From a virus, in IMG/VR virus record IMGVR_UViG_3300045999_007115, positions 1 through 41,735 of that record: 41,735 bases of DNA; one strand, given 5' to 3'. The translations under genes and the position numbers were made by a program. A model generated the notes under the pieces. The model was not told the origin of the DNA. It saw only the letters and a list, made by a program, of their open reading frames with translations, and made no database searches. The stretch's first letter is position 1, and each line of letters starts with the position of its first letter. Shown in pieces: positions 29,725-39,563 of this stretch.

Positions 29725-30944
29725 GCTTCACGATATACCCCGACACGGTCAGCACCCCGCAACGCCCGCAATACTTCCGCAACAACCGTTCAACCACGGC
29801 TGACGCGGAAAACGTCGTATGCACCCTATACGCCAACAGCACAGCCGTGGGCACATGGCGAAAATCGTGGGGTACGTCAGCCGTCGGGTACGACTTCGAC
29901 ATAGATGTGCGCTCGTTCACGGAAAGGAGCGTCGCCCCATACCTGGGGGAAAAGACGTCGTTTTTCGGGGAGACTGGCAGTAGGGGCTTCATAGCCAACC
30001 CGGACGCATTCACTCCGTACTATCTCTATACCGAACTGGAAGTGCGCAACAGTTCGGGCTTCCTGGACACGGTATCAGGCAGCGGGGAAACATCGAACAC
30101 GCTGTATTGCGTGAACGCCGTAACGCCGCTATCTTCCCCTTTCATGCGGCAGTACTACCAACCAAGCGCCACCGGGGATTTTCTTTTCTTGAACGCAGGA
30201 CCCACCGCGCAGGACGTCAGCACGTCGGATGCCTATTTCCTCACCTACCTGCAACGGGGAACCAATGCGGCTAACTTCATCTACTACAACGCAGCGGGGA
30301 GCGAAATCCGCAACGTCGTGGTGAACGCGGGCAATCAATCGAGCGCCGAGGGTATGCGCACCATCAAGTGTGGCCCCGCGCAGATGTTCGGCACGGGTTC
30401 CTGGAGCGTATTGTCCGGCACCCTTCCCTCTTCTATGACTTCTGTTTCTTACTATACCATAAGCGTAGGGCAATACGTCGGAAGCACATACACGCGAAGC
30501 AGTGAACTAAGGCGCTTCGACAAGGTAGAGGCGTGTTCCTGGCACCGCCGTATTTTCTGGTTCGGGAAGCTGGGAGGCGCGGAGCAATACACAATTAAGG
30601 GGCGTATCGAACAACGCCAACGAGATACCGGACAGATTGCGCAGTTTGCCCCGTTCTGGGATATTGACACCAATCCCCCTGTAGAAAGCTATTCGCGGGG
30701 CATCGCCAAAACGGAGGTATCTGGACAGGTGACGCTCGACGTAACCGAGCCATGCACCCCGGAAGTATCGGAGTGGTTGCGATACCTTCGCCGATCCCCG
30801 GAAGCGTACATCCTGGACAGCGCAGGGAATTACATACCCGTTACCGTGGAACCGTCGGAGGCTATTGTGGATATATCGCGCACGGGCACAGCAGAGGCTA
30901 AGTTCACGCTCATTTTAGGCGCCGAAAACTCCCAGGAAATATGA
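29721..30944 (+). CDS. Tail structural protein
   Basis: The 407-residue, beta-rich protein (Ser/Thr/Gly/Tyr-heavy) has no catalytic motif seen. It overlaps both neighbours by 4 bases and lies between tail-completion genes and a large tail protein. It may be a distal tail or baseplate component. Confidence 0.55.
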   Translation: MSFTIYPDTVSTPQRPQYFRNNRSTTADAENVVCTLYANSTAVGTWRKSWGTSAVGYDFDIDVRSFTERSVAPYLGEKTSFFGETGSRGFIANPDAFTPYYLYTELEVRNSSGFLDTVSGSGETSNTLYCVNAVTPLSSPFMRQYYQPSATGDFLFLNAGPTAQDVSTSDAYFLTYLQRGTNAANFIYYNAAGSEIRNVVVNAGNQSSAEGMRTIKCGPAQMFGTGSWSVLSGTLPSSMTSVSYYTISVGQYVGSTYTRSSELRRFDKVEACSWHRRIFWFGKLGGAEQYTIKGRIEQRQRDTGQIAQFAPFWDIDTNPPVESYSRGIAKTEVSGQVTLDVTEPCTPEVSEWLRYLRRSPEAYILDSAGNYIPVTVEPSEAIVDISRTGTAEAKFTLILGAENSQEI

Positions 30945-33355
30945 AAGAGGTAACGCTTTTCATAGCCGGGCAACGTGCCGACGTCGCACAGGGTGAAGAT
31001 TTAAGTATCAATATCGCCATAGAGGGCACACAGCCGGGAAGCATACAGGGTGCGCACTCATCGCGAACGTTCGCACTCCCTGCCACGAAAAGCAACCACG
31101 CCATATTTCAGCATCTGGACGAAGCCCGCAGCACATCTGACAAGCAGAAACAGCTGGACGCGGTAATAGAGGTGAACGGCGTTCCTGTCTCATCCGGGAA
31201 AGTGCAAGTGCAACAGGTAGAAATGGGGTTCGGCGAACACGGGCTAAAGGCCACCAAGTACCGGACTGCGTTCGTGGGCAACAATGCGGATTGGTTCCAG
31301 GCCATAGGCGGCACGCTGGTGCGCTCGCTATCGTGGGGTGACGTGGAACTGACTAAGGTGAACTACGACGCCCTATGTGATGCTAACCCCGCCACAGATG
31401 AAACCTGTTTTTCGCTTATCAAGTGGAAAGCCTGGGAGTTGGAGGATGCTGTGCAATACACCGAACTAACGCCCTGCCTATCCCTTCGACAGATATTTCT
31501 GAAAGGCTTTCAATCCATCGGCTATAAGTTCGTTTCCTGCTTCGATGAGCAACCTTTCAGCCGCCTCGTGGTACTCGTACCGCTCGCCCTGGACGGTGAT
31601 TACATTAAGCAGACGATAAACGCACAGGCGAGCCTTGCAAGCCTTACCGTTACAAGCCCGGTGTACACTACGGTTATTTTCGATGACGATAGTACCCCCC
31701 CGAACTACGACACGGGGAACAACTACGATACCACAACCGGGAAATACACCGCACCTAAAAAGGCACTATACAGCGTGATTGTATCCTGGACAGCGGATTT
31801 TGGTTCATTAAACCCAGGACAAAACGAGGTATACATCAAGGTGAATGGCACCGTAAAAGAAACGTATGTATTCGAGTACGTCGGTGTTCATTCTTTCGAA
31901 TGGCTGGGCGACCTGGAAGCAGGCGACGAGGTGGAAATCGAATGGTACCCGCAACAATATGGCGGGGTGGATCCGTTCGTCAGTACGTCGGACTGGCTTC
32001 TTACCATCGAAGCGGAAAAAGAGGGCTGGAGCATCGGGGAGACATTGGAATACGACTACATCATACCTGGAACATGGTTCGTCAAGGACTTCATTCAAGA
32101 CGTTACGCGGGTTTTCAACCTTGCTTGGGAGACAGACGTAACGGGGCGCACCGTCTATGCGTACCCCAAAGACCGTTACACGCTTTCTTACCGCAACGAC
32201 GGCGACGGAGCTGCAACAAGCGTAACGCGGGAGGGGTTCTTTCGTACATCAGGCGTAACAGACGTAACGCGGCGTGTTGACGTTACGCAGGGCGGCGAAT
32301 GGGCGTTCGATACATCGCAGGTACAAGACCAGGTACTTGCATGGGGAACGGGCGACGTAACGACCGAAAACCTGGAAAAGAAAAGCGCATCGAACTTGTA
32401 TAGTGCGCGGTACCGCTTCCCGGATGGGCGCTACCCAGCGGGGAGCAATTGGGCTTACACGACGTACTTCGCCAAGACCTTGCATATCCAGGACACGGCA
32501 ATCAGCAGCGGGGGGTTAGCGGTTCAAGTCCCCTTGCTGTATGGGGAAGATTACTATGAAAGCCCCGACGCGAAACCGGACTACACTATCAACCCTAAGC
32601 TGCTATATTTCGGGGGGCAACGTGGGGGCCAGGACGGATACGTTCGCGTCTATGACCCGGATACGTCGGCCAATGCACCATTCGCCCCGCCTATGGCCTT
32701 TCAGGTGAACTACAACGACGCAAGCGGGAGCGATTGGAGTCTTTCATTTTCGGATGAGGTGACGAATTTCGGCTATCCGGTGAAAGGGCTAATGAAAACA
32801 TTTCACCTGCAGACGCTAAAGCGCATGGAGGTAGGCAGAAAGCTAACCGCCTTCGCCCTGTGGAACGACGGGGAAATAGGCGGGCTATCCTTCCGCAACC
32901 CTATTTCGCTCAATGGCGACAGGTACCTGCTCCAGGCAATTGAGGGGTATAGCCTTGTGAACCGCCGAACAGCTAAGACTGTGCTATACCTGGACGCAGC
33001 ACCCACGACAGCGGACGCTTCCAACGTGATAGGACCCGTCCTGCTGGAAGGCGCAGCGCCTAACGGGCTAACGCAATTGGGGGCGATCACTGGGCAGATA
33101 GGCGCAGGGCAGACGATGACGCGCATCCGCTACCATGAGGTAATTGTGAGCGGTGTGTCCAACGTGTTCACCCTACCCGCATCCTCCGGGCTTTTGGCCG
33201 TCGCTAATATCAATGTGGCGCTTTTCGTTTTTCAGAACGGGCAGAAGAAAGTGCCAGGGCTGGAATACAGTACATCGGGATTAGTAGTCACGATAGACCC
33301 GGCAATTCACTATGAGGGCGCTATCTATGAGTTCATCGTTCAAGACTTCGTATAA
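30941..33355 (+). CDS. Large tail (baseplate-type) structural protein
   Basis: The 804-residue, beta-rich protein starts KEVTLFIAGQRADVAQGEDLS, a beta domain like distal-tail proteins, and ends with another beta module (YSTSGLVVTIDPAIHYEG). It directly precedes the tape measure gene with a TAATG overlap. This order is reversed from many siphoviruses, where the distal tail follows the tape measure. Confidence 0.55.
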   Translation: MKEVTLFIAGQRADVAQGEDLSINIAIEGTQPGSIQGAHSSRTFALPATKSNHAIFQHLDEARSTSDKQKQLDAVIEVNGVPVSSGKVQVQQVEMGFGEHGLKATKYRTAFVGNNADWFQAIGGTLVRSLSWGDVELTKVNYDALCDANPATDETCFSLIKWKAWELEDAVQYTELTPCLSLRQIFLKGFQSIGYKFVSCFDEQPFSRLVVLVPLALDGDYIKQTINAQASLASLTVTSPVYTTVIFDDDSTPPNYDTGNNYDTTTGKYTAPKKALYSVIVSWTADFGSLNPGQNEVYIKVNGTVKETYVFEYVGVHSFEWLGDLEAGDEVEIEWYPQQYGGVDPFVSTSDWLLTIEAEKEGWSIGETLEYDYIIPGTWFVKDFIQDVTRVFNLAWETDVTGRTVYAYPKDRYTLSYRNDGDGAATSVTREGFFRTSGVTDVTRRVDVTQGGEWAFDTSQVQDQVLAWGTGDVTTENLEKKSASNLYSARYRFPDGRYPAGSNWAYTTYFAKTLHIQDTAISSGGLAVQVPLLYGEDYYESPDAKPDYTINPKLLYFGGQRGGQDGYVRVYDPDTSANAPFAPPMAFQVNYNDASGSDWSLSFSDEVTNFGYPVKGLMKTFHLQTLKRMEVGRKLTAFALWNDGEIGGLSFRNPISLNGDRYLLQAIEGYSLVNRRTAKTVLYLDAAPTTADASNVIGPVLLEGAAPNGLTQLGAITGQIGAGQTMTRIRYHEVIVSGVSNVFTLPASSGLLAVANINVALFVFQNGQKKVPGLEYSTSGLVVTIDPAIHYEGAIYEFIVQDFV

Positions 33356-36300
33356 TGGAAAAGAAACTTGGGTTTTCTATCGAGATATTAGGCGCACAGT
33401 CCGCTGTCCAGGCAGCGGAAGAGCTGCGCCGTAAGATCACCGAGGTACAAAAAGAAATCAAGAAGGCCACCGACCCGGAAGAGTTCAAGAAGTTGCAGGC
33501 CGAACTGGTTGACCTACGGGCGAAGCAAGCCGAGGTAACAAAGGAAGTTCGCGAACAGGTGAAAGCCCGACAGCAGGAACTGGCAGTCAACAACAAGAAC
33601 GCATCCACGTACAAGGAACTAAGCGACCGCCTGAACGCATTGCGGGCTAGGTATAAGGATATGGCAGCCGCTGAACAAGACGCAACCCAGGAAGCGCGGG
33701 AATTGCGCGTGGAAATAGGGCAATTAGACAGGCGATTGAAGCAGATAGACGGCGATGTTGGGCAATTTCAACGCAATGTCGGCGACTATACCGGGGCGCT
33801 TTCGCAGTTCTTCCCCCGCATCGGTGGGGCGATCGGCGACATATCCGATTCATTGGGTTTTTTAGGCCAACAAAGCACGTTGGCAGGCAAGGGGATTGGA
33901 ACTATACTTTTGGCCATTGCTGGTTTTGATGCCATTTCTTCCTTTTTCGAGGCTATTAATGAGCAGATAGCCGAAACAAAGCAGCTACAACTTGAAATTA
34001 GCAACCTCACCGGACAGACGGGGGAGGCACTCCAGCAGGGCACGGCACAGGCTAAAGCAGTGGCCGCAACGTATGAGCAGAGCGCAACCGATATAGCCGT
34101 AGCCGCCAATACCGTAGCTAAGGAGTTCGGTATCAGTTTTACGGACGCCCTGGACATTGTGGAGGCGGGCTTCCGAAAAGGGGCAGACGCGCAAGGCGAG
34201 TTCCTGGACGTGGTGCGCGAATACCCCGCACAGTTCCGCGATGCAGGTGCAAGCGCCGAGGAGTTCCTCGCGGTATCCATCGCAGCCAGCCGCGAGGGCG
34301 TCTATAGCGACAAGGGTCTGGACGCGGTGAAAGAGTTCGGACTCCGCATACGGGAGCAGACGAAGGCAACACGGGACGCCCTTAACAACGCATTGGGGCC
34401 AGAGTTCACGCAGACGCTATTCGACGGCCTGAATAATGGCAGCGTTAGCAGCGTAAAGGCATTGGGACAGGTAACCGAGGCGCTGAAAGAAAACGGGGTA
34501 CAAGGCTCCGAACTGCAGACGGTGATTGCTGACGTGTTCGGAGGGCCGGGCGAAGATGTGGGGCAACGGTTCTTGTTTACATTGGGCGAAATCGTTACGG
34601 CGACGGATGACGTAACAGCAAGTACTAATAAGTACCAGGCGCAACAAGAAGAACTATTAGCAAGCAATCAGAAATTAGCTGAAAGCGAGACGGAGATAGC
34701 GGAACTGTTATTCAAGACGGGCAACGAAACGACGATACTAAGCAACACGTTTAAAATATTCCTCAACGATGTTGCTAAGCAGTTCCTAATTTTCTTCAAC
34801 CAACTACCCGCAACGCTGAAAGGCGCACAAAGCGCATTGGTTAGCGTAGTGAAATCCTTCGCAAGCCTAACGTCTTTCGGACTAATCGGGGAAGTAAGCA
34901 ACCCTTTCAAGGCGTATAACGAAGCCTTCAAGAAGGAAATCAGGACAATTAAGGAGCAAGACGAGCAGGCAATCCAGGAACGCGAAGAAACGAACCAGCG
35001 GCTACTGAAAACCGAGGCCGGGTTAGCCCAACGCCTGCAACAATTAAGACAGCGACGTGCAAGCCTTGAGATAGGTAGCGCCGAGTTCAAGGAGGTAGAT
35101 AAGCAGATTGCCGACATAGAGAAAAGGTTGCGGGGTGCATCCAGCACAGCGGGTAAGAGTGCGGGCAAGGTGTTGGGGGAAAGCTTCGTGGAAGGCAGCA
35201 TCGCAGCCCTCCAGGCCGAAAAAAGCAAGTACGAAAAAGCCCTGGAAAACACCATCGGCGAACCCGCGCAGCGTGTGCTGGTGGATAAGATAGCTGCTGT
35301 CGAGGCCGAAATAAACAAGCAGGTGGAAAATATCAACCGCCTACGCGCAGAGGCCGGGCGCGCACAGGATAGGGAACTTTTCGGGCAATTGTTCGGGGGC
35401 GGTACACTCGCAACAACCGGGCTTCCTGACGAAGTGACGCAGATCAGAACCAACGAAAAAGCGAAAACGGATGAGGTGTTCAAGGCGGTACAACAACGCG
35501 CGGCGATCCGTAGAAAGGACATCGAAAAGGAGCAGGAAGAAGAACAACGGCGAAAAGAGGCGGTAATCGCACAGATTCAAGACTATACCGGGGCTGCCTT
35601 CGACATCCTAAGCGCTTTCAGCCAACGCCGCAACGAACTGGAAAACCGACGCTTCGAGGAGGCAATTACGCAGACGGAAACGAACATCCAACAACTGGAA
35701 GCGAAGGCATCCCAGGCTACGGGCATCCGTCAGAGGCTACTGCAAAAGCAGGTGACACAGCAGCAGGAAGTTCTAAAGAAACAGCAAGCCGACGCAGAGG
35801 CAGCGCGTAAGAAGCAGGCCAAAGAGGAAAAGCGTATCGCGATAATCCAGTCCATCATCAACGGGGCATTGGCCGTACAACGGGCTTTGGCCGTTCCCCC
35901 TGGCCCACCTTTCACCATCCCATCAGCGATTGCAGCAGGTATATTCGCGGCTATCCAAACCGCTACCATTGCCGCGCAACCCCTCGCAACGGGTGGCATC
36001 GTGGGTATCAGCGGGCGACGGGTAACGGACAGGCAGAACATCCGCGCACGTTCCAACGGCGACAATGTCCTGGCAACGGTACGGCGCGGGGAAGTAGTGT
36101 TAAATGAACGCCAACAATCCGCCCTGGGTGGCGCGCGTACCTTCCGGGCTATCGGTGTTCCGGGCTTCGCAACAGGCGGGGCAATCGGTGCGCCCATATC
36201 TGCGCCTGCTATTCCGGCGCTAACAGGCGCACAGGGGGATTTTAGCAGCGCATTAGCAGCCCTGGACGCGAAAACCGATGCAATCAACGCACGGATAGAC

Positions 36301-36384
36301 CGTGTCAAGGTGTTCGTAGTAAGCGAGGAAATAGGCCGTGACCTGGCAGAGGCCGGGGCATTGAGGGCGGCAGCAACGTTGTAA
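33355..36384 (+). CDS. Tape measure protein
   Basis: The 1,009-residue protein has long coiled coils at the start (VQKEIKKATDPEEFKKLQAE) and in the middle (ENRRFEEAITQTETNIQQLE; RKKQAKEEKRIAII). Hydrophobic segments follow (IIQSIINGALAVQRALAV; IAAGIFAAIQTATIAAQ) and a Gly-rich end with LATGGIVGISG and PGFATGGAIG, a typical tape measure C-terminus. It would set tail length, at roughly 0.15 nm per residue a tail near 150 nm. Nothing resembling a lytic domain is seen. Confidence 0.9.
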   Translation: MEKKLGFSIEILGAQSAVQAAEELRRKITEVQKEIKKATDPEEFKKLQAELVDLRAKQAEVTKEVREQVKARQQELAVNNKNASTYKELSDRLNALRARYKDMAAAEQDATQEARELRVEIGQLDRRLKQIDGDVGQFQRNVGDYTGALSQFFPRIGGAIGDISDSLGFLGQQSTLAGKGIGTILLAIAGFDAISSFFEAINEQIAETKQLQLEISNLTGQTGEALQQGTAQAKAVAATYEQSATDIAVAANTVAKEFGISFTDALDIVEAGFRKGADAQGEFLDVVREYPAQFRDAGASAEEFLAVSIAASREGVYSDKGLDAVKEFGLRIREQTKATRDALNNALGPEFTQTLFDGLNNGSVSSVKALGQVTEALKENGVQGSELQTVIADVFGGPGEDVGQRFLFTLGEIVTATDDVTASTNKYQAQQEELLASNQKLAESETEIAELLFKTGNETTILSNTFKIFLNDVAKQFLIFFNQLPATLKGAQSALVSVVKSFASLTSFGLIGEVSNPFKAYNEAFKKEIRTIKEQDEQAIQEREETNQRLLKTEAGLAQRLQQLRQRRASLEIGSAEFKEVDKQIADIEKRLRGASSTAGKSAGKVLGESFVEGSIAALQAEKSKYEKALENTIGEPAQRVLVDKIAAVEAEINKQVENINRLRAEAGRAQDRELFGQLFGGGTLATTGLPDEVTQIRTNEKAKTDEVFKAVQQRAAIRRKDIEKEQEEEQRRKEAVIAQIQDYTGAAFDILSAFSQRRNELENRRFEEAITQTETNIQQLEAKASQATGIRQRLLQKQVTQQQEVLKKQQADAEAARKKQAKEEKRIAIIQSIINGALAVQRALAVPPGPPFTIPSAIAAGIFAAIQTATIAAQPLATGGIVGISGRRVTDRQNIRARSNGDNVLATVRRGEVVLNERQQSALGGARTFRAIGVPGFATGGAIGAPISAPAIPALTGAQGDFSSALAALDAKTDAINARIDRVKVFVVSEEIGRDLAEAGALRAAATL

Positions 36385-36397
36385 AAAACAGAAACCT

Positions 36398-36658
36398 ATG
36401 ATAGACCATTCGGAAATGATATACCAGCAATCGCTGGCTATCCCACAGGGCATCCGTCAGGACGTGGCCGACGTAATGAAGCGCAACACCACGGCAATAC
36501 ATTGGCCTATGCTGGATATTTCGTACTTATTCGAGGTGTGGAACCGCTACATGACGCGCGAACCGGAAGACATCGGGTGCGCTGGGTGCCGTAGCAAGGT
36601 AATCGGAAAGATGAGGCGTATTGTCGCAACATGGGAAAGTAGGGGGGAGACGGTATGA
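36398..36658 (+). CDS. Small protein with Cys pair, unknown function
   Basis: An 86-residue protein with helix LAIPQGIRQDVADVMKRN and a C-terminal GCAGCRSKVIGKMRRIV holding CxxC. Similar short proteins follow tape measure genes in Bacteroidetes phages as far as I recall. It overlaps the next gene by 4 bases. Confidence 0.5.
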   Translation: MIDHSEMIYQQSLAIPQGIRQDVADVMKRNTTAIHWPMLDISYLFEVWNRYMTREPEDIGCAGCRSKVIGKMRRIVATWESRGETV

Positions 36659-36957
36659 GCGAAGAGGAAAGCGATTGGACAGAGTGCGTAGAGCGCTACT
36701 GTGAAAGCACCTGTAAGGCGTTCGGGGAAGAAGGGAAGCTGGCTGTGATGAATCTCATAGCCCTGGGGCATATACCGCGCAACACCATCATTAAGCACCT
36801 GGCATTCGAGATGTACCCCGAAAAGCTAAGCGCGAACCGCAACCACATGGCCGCAATTGTGGACATATCCGTAACATTGGGCGTATCGGAGCGGACGGTA
36901 TGGGGCATACTGAACAAGCAAGGGGTATATAAGCGAAAAAAGAAACCGCTTTTCTGA
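36655..36957 (+). CDS. Helix-turn-helix protein
   Basis: The 100-residue protein has a probable HTH at about 68-88 (VDISVTLGVSERTVWGILNK) and a basic end (YKRKKKPLF). It is the last gene before a terminator and the head operon promoter region with an inverted repeat, so it may control late genes. This is an inference from position. Confidence 0.6.
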   Translation: MSEEESDWTECVERYCESTCKAFGEEGKLAVMNLIALGHIPRNTIIKHLAFEMYPEKLSANRNHMAAIVDISVTLGVSERTVWGILNKQGVYKRKKKPLF

Positions 36958-36987
36958 TTATAGTTTTCTGGGATTCTCTTCCATGAG

Positions 36988-37019
36988 GCCGGGCGCTTGC
37001 AAGTGTCCCGGCTTTTTTT
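36988..37019 (+). terminator. Intrinsic terminator after the tail operon
   Basis: GCCGGG (36988-36993) pairs with CCCGGC (37007-37012), followed by T7. It separates tail and head operons. Confidence 0.85.
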
Positions 37020-37037
37020 ATCCCCTTAACCTTCTAA

Positions 37038-37076
37038 ATTATTGCCCTACCCTGCCTGCATCTTTGGGGCAATAAT
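37038..37076. promoter_or_regulatory. Inverted repeat around a promoter-like element before the head operon
   Basis: ATTATTGCCC (37038-37047) pairs perfectly with GGGCAATAAT (37067-37076) across 19 bases. The loop ends in CATCTTTG (37059-37066), one base from TAnnTTTG. It may be an operator-promoter, or a hairpin just before the start codon of the protease gene at 37083. Confidence 0.5.
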
Positions 37077-37082
37077 CGAATT

Positions 37083-38054
37083 ATGCAGGAAATCAACATC
37101 AACGGCGAGATAGGGGAATGGGGCGTGAACGCCTCCGCGCTTGCTTATAGCTTCAGCGAAGCGGGCGGGCAGGACTTGCTCGTAGCGGTATCCTCCCCCG
37201 GTGGTTCTGTGCTGGAGGGCTTCGCCATTGCCGACGCTATCCGGGCATACCCCGGCAACGTAACGACGGAAGGGCGGGGCTATGTGGCCTCTATCGCTTC
37301 TATTATCCTACTGGCGGGAGACAAGGTACGCATGGCGGAAAACGCCTTCCTCATGATTCATAATCCCTGGAGCATGGCCGAGGGCGACGCTACCGACTTG
37401 CGGAAAACAGCCGACGTCCTGGAAAAGATGGAAATGCAGATTGCCGAGGTGTACGCACAGGCAATGATGAAAAGAAAAGGGATGAGGTACCAGGACGCCC
37501 TGGCAGCATCCCTGCAATACATGGCCGCTGAAACGTGGTTCACGGCCAAAGAGGCTCAAGATATTGGCCTGATTGATGAGGTGTTAACCGCACAAGCATA
37601 CGACATTGCCACGTTCGGGGCGCTGGGACGCTTCGCAGCCGTGCCGATGGCGCTATTGAATAATTACGAAATCGAAAAAAGAATGAACAAGACTTTTATC
37701 GAGCGCTTTGCAGCGCTTTTCAACGAGGGGGCCGAACCGACGCCCACCGCACCCGCAGCCGATCCGCTGGCAGATGCACGTAAGGCGCTGGAAGAAGCAG
37801 GCTACACCGTCCTGGCATCCGATGAGGCCGAGGCGCAGGAACTTGAAATGGAGGCCGTACTGAACCAGGCAGCCGAGAAAATCAAGGCGATGCAGGCCGA
37901 ACTGCAGGAAGCGAAGGCGCAACTGAAATCTGTCGCAGGCGCTCCCAGTGGTGGCGCTGAACCTACGAAAGGCGCGCAAGCGAAGCGTATGACGCCCGAC
38001 CGAGAAAAGGCATACGGCGCCCTGGCTGCCATGCTGAAGGACAACCGCAATTGA
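37083..38054 (+). CDS. ClpP-like prohead protease with C-terminal scaffold domain
   Basis: The 323-residue protein has a ClpP-type serine protease: SSPGGSV (37-43), GYVASIAS with probable catalytic S70, and MIHNP with H93. Residues about 200-323 are helical and charged (EMEAVLNQAAEKIKAMQAELQEAKAQL), like a scaffold. Met201 (ATG 37683) follows an A-rich stretch and could start a separate scaffold, as in lambda C/Nu3. It would mature the capsid and clear the scaffold. Confidence 0.85.
   Translation: MQEININGEIGEWGVNASALAYSFSEAGGQDLLVAVSSPGGSVLEGFAIADAIRAYPGNVTTEGRGYVASIASIILLAGDKVRMAENAFLMIHNPWSMAEGDATDLRKTADVLEKMEMQIAEVYAQAMMKRKGMRYQDALAASLQYMAAETWFTAKEAQDIGLIDEVLTAQAYDIATFGALGRFAAVPMALLNNYEIEKRMNKTFIERFAALFNEGAEPTPTAPAADPLADARKALEEAGYTVLASDEAEAQELEMEAVLNQAAEKIKAMQAELQEAKAQLKSVAGAPSGGAEPTKGAQAKRMTPDREKAYGALAAMLKDNRN
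37683..38054 (+). CDS. Possible nested scaffold protein (internal start)
   Basis: The in-frame ATG 37683 within the protease gene begins MNKTFIERFAALFNEG and would give 123 residues covering only the Ala/Glu-rich coiled-coil domain. The preceding bases are A-rich, as for other starts here. Direct evidence is lacking. Confidence 0.35.
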   Translation: MNKTFIERFAALFNEGAEPTPTAPAADPLADARKALEEAGYTVLASDEAEAQELEMEAVLNQAAEKIKAMQAELQEAKAQLKSVAGAPSGGAEPTKGAQAKRMTPDREKAYGALAAMLKDNRN

Positions 38055-38076
38055 TCACAACCGAAAAGAAAAAGCA

Positions 38077-38547
38077 ATGGCAACAGCGAACAGTAACAGC
38101 TATGTACAGGGGGCTTCCTACGTCACGCAGGAAAGCCTTTCCCGTACCAACCCTTATGCCGCCGACGGCAGCGACGCACAGGCGATGGAGCTATACGGTA
38201 TGTCCGTATATGGCACCCGCCACAGCATCGCGTTCACGTGGGCGGTATCCAGCGCCGGGCGGCGCGTAACGTTCACGCCTTCGACGGGCGCAACGACCGC
38301 AACGGACTACATTAAGTTCTACGTTACGGACGGACGAGGCAATGAAGCATACAGCACGGGCTTCCAGTCCAGCGCCGCAACGGCAGCACTCGCGGTAACG
38401 ACCAGCGCCCTCGACCCGCGCGAAGAGTGGACGATAACGTACCAGACGAGCAACAACGACGGGGCATCCAAGGTCGAATTCCTTTTCCGCATTGGCGAAG
38501 GGCAGATTTCTGCCAACAGCTCCGCGACGGTATCCTACAGTTTCTAA
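38077..38547 (+). CDS. Putative head decoration or accessory protein
   Basis: The 156-residue, beta-rich, Ser/Thr-rich protein (VTFTPSTGATTATDYIKFYV; EEWTITYQTSNNDGASKVEF) lies between the protease and major capsid genes, the usual place of decoration proteins. The family is not recognised. Confidence 0.5.
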   Translation: MATANSNSYVQGASYVTQESLSRTNPYAADGSDAQAMELYGMSVYGTRHSIAFTWAVSSAGRRVTFTPSTGATTATDYIKFYVTDGRGNEAYSTGFQSSAATAALAVTTSALDPREEWTITYQTSNNDGASKVEFLFRIGEGQISANSSATVSYSF

Positions 38548-38567
38548 CCGAAAAAAGACAATAAGCA

Positions 38568-39551
38568 ATGGCAACAACTGAATTAGGGCAATTCGCCGTA
38601 TCATATCGGGGCGACCTGGCCAATGAAATCATGCTGGAACCCGTGTTCTTCGACACGGAAATTCGCAGCACCTTCCGCGTAATGCCCAATGTTACGAACC
38701 GCAGAAAGATGCAGTTCGTGGACAAGCTGGAAAACATCGTGCGGAAATACACGGGCTGTGGCTTCGCACCCGTCGGGAACATGAACGTCTATGAGCGCGA
38801 AATCGAAGTCAACCGCATGAAGATTGACATGGAGATGTGCTGGGACGAGTTCAAGGACACGGTAGTGGAGGAACTTTTCAGCACAGGCACTCGCCTGCCT
38901 GACCTAACGCTCACTACCCTGGAAAGCATCCTGGTAACGCGCGTACAGCAGGCTATCCGTCAGGACCTGGAGCGACTCGCGTTTTTCGGAAACACCGCAT
39001 CGAACGACCCGGTATACGACCCGACGGACGGGCTTTGGACGGTACATTATCCGAACCTGGTGGCAGAAACACTCATCCCGCGCACCAACACGGGCAGCGG
39101 CAGCGACCTGACTGCGGGCGACGGTATCGAAATCCTGCGGGCGGTGTACGACCAGGCGCCCAACGAATTGAAAGCACTCCCGGCCAACCAAAAGGTATTC
39201 AACGTTACTTTCTCGGTGTACAACCAGTACCTGGTGGACATCGAAGAAGGTGGCGGCGGAGATTATGGCCTGCTGCAGCTCATCAACGGCGTCCAGACGC
39301 TGACGTTCCGGGGCATCCCCGTAATGCCGATGCACCGCTGGGACAGCATCCTGACGAGCCTTGGCACCACGAAGCCGCACTATGTCGAGTACACCACGCC
39401 GCTCAACCGCGTCCTGGCCACCGACATTACCGACCCCGGTACTGACCTTTCTATGTGGTACGACCAGAAAGACGAAAAAGTCTATGTGAAAGGCCGCTGG
39501 AAGATGGGCACCAATTACATCCACCATAGCCTGATCTCGGTCGGCTATTAA
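38568..39551 (+). CDS. Major capsid protein
   Basis: The 327-residue protein lies after the protease and putative decoration genes. Helical N-terminal and spine-like segments (ESILVTRVQQAIRQDLERLA) and a C-terminal domain with RGIPVMPMHRWDSIL and GTNYIHHSLISVGY fit an HK97-fold capsid protein. No N-terminal delta domain is evident, consistent with a separate or protease-fused scaffold. Confidence 0.75.
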   Translation: MATTELGQFAVSYRGDLANEIMLEPVFFDTEIRSTFRVMPNVTNRRKMQFVDKLENIVRKYTGCGFAPVGNMNVYEREIEVNRMKIDMEMCWDEFKDTVVEELFSTGTRLPDLTLTTLESILVTRVQQAIRQDLERLAFFGNTASNDPVYDPTDGLWTVHYPNLVAETLIPRTNTGSGSDLTAGDGIEILRAVYDQAPNELKALPANQKVFNVTFSVYNQYLVDIEEGGGGDYGLLQLINGVQTLTFRGIPVMPMHRWDSILTSLGTTKPHYVEYTTPLNRVLATDITDPGTDLSMWYDQKDEKVYVKGRWKMGTNYIHHSLISVGY

Positions 39552-39563
39552 ACCAAGCAGACT

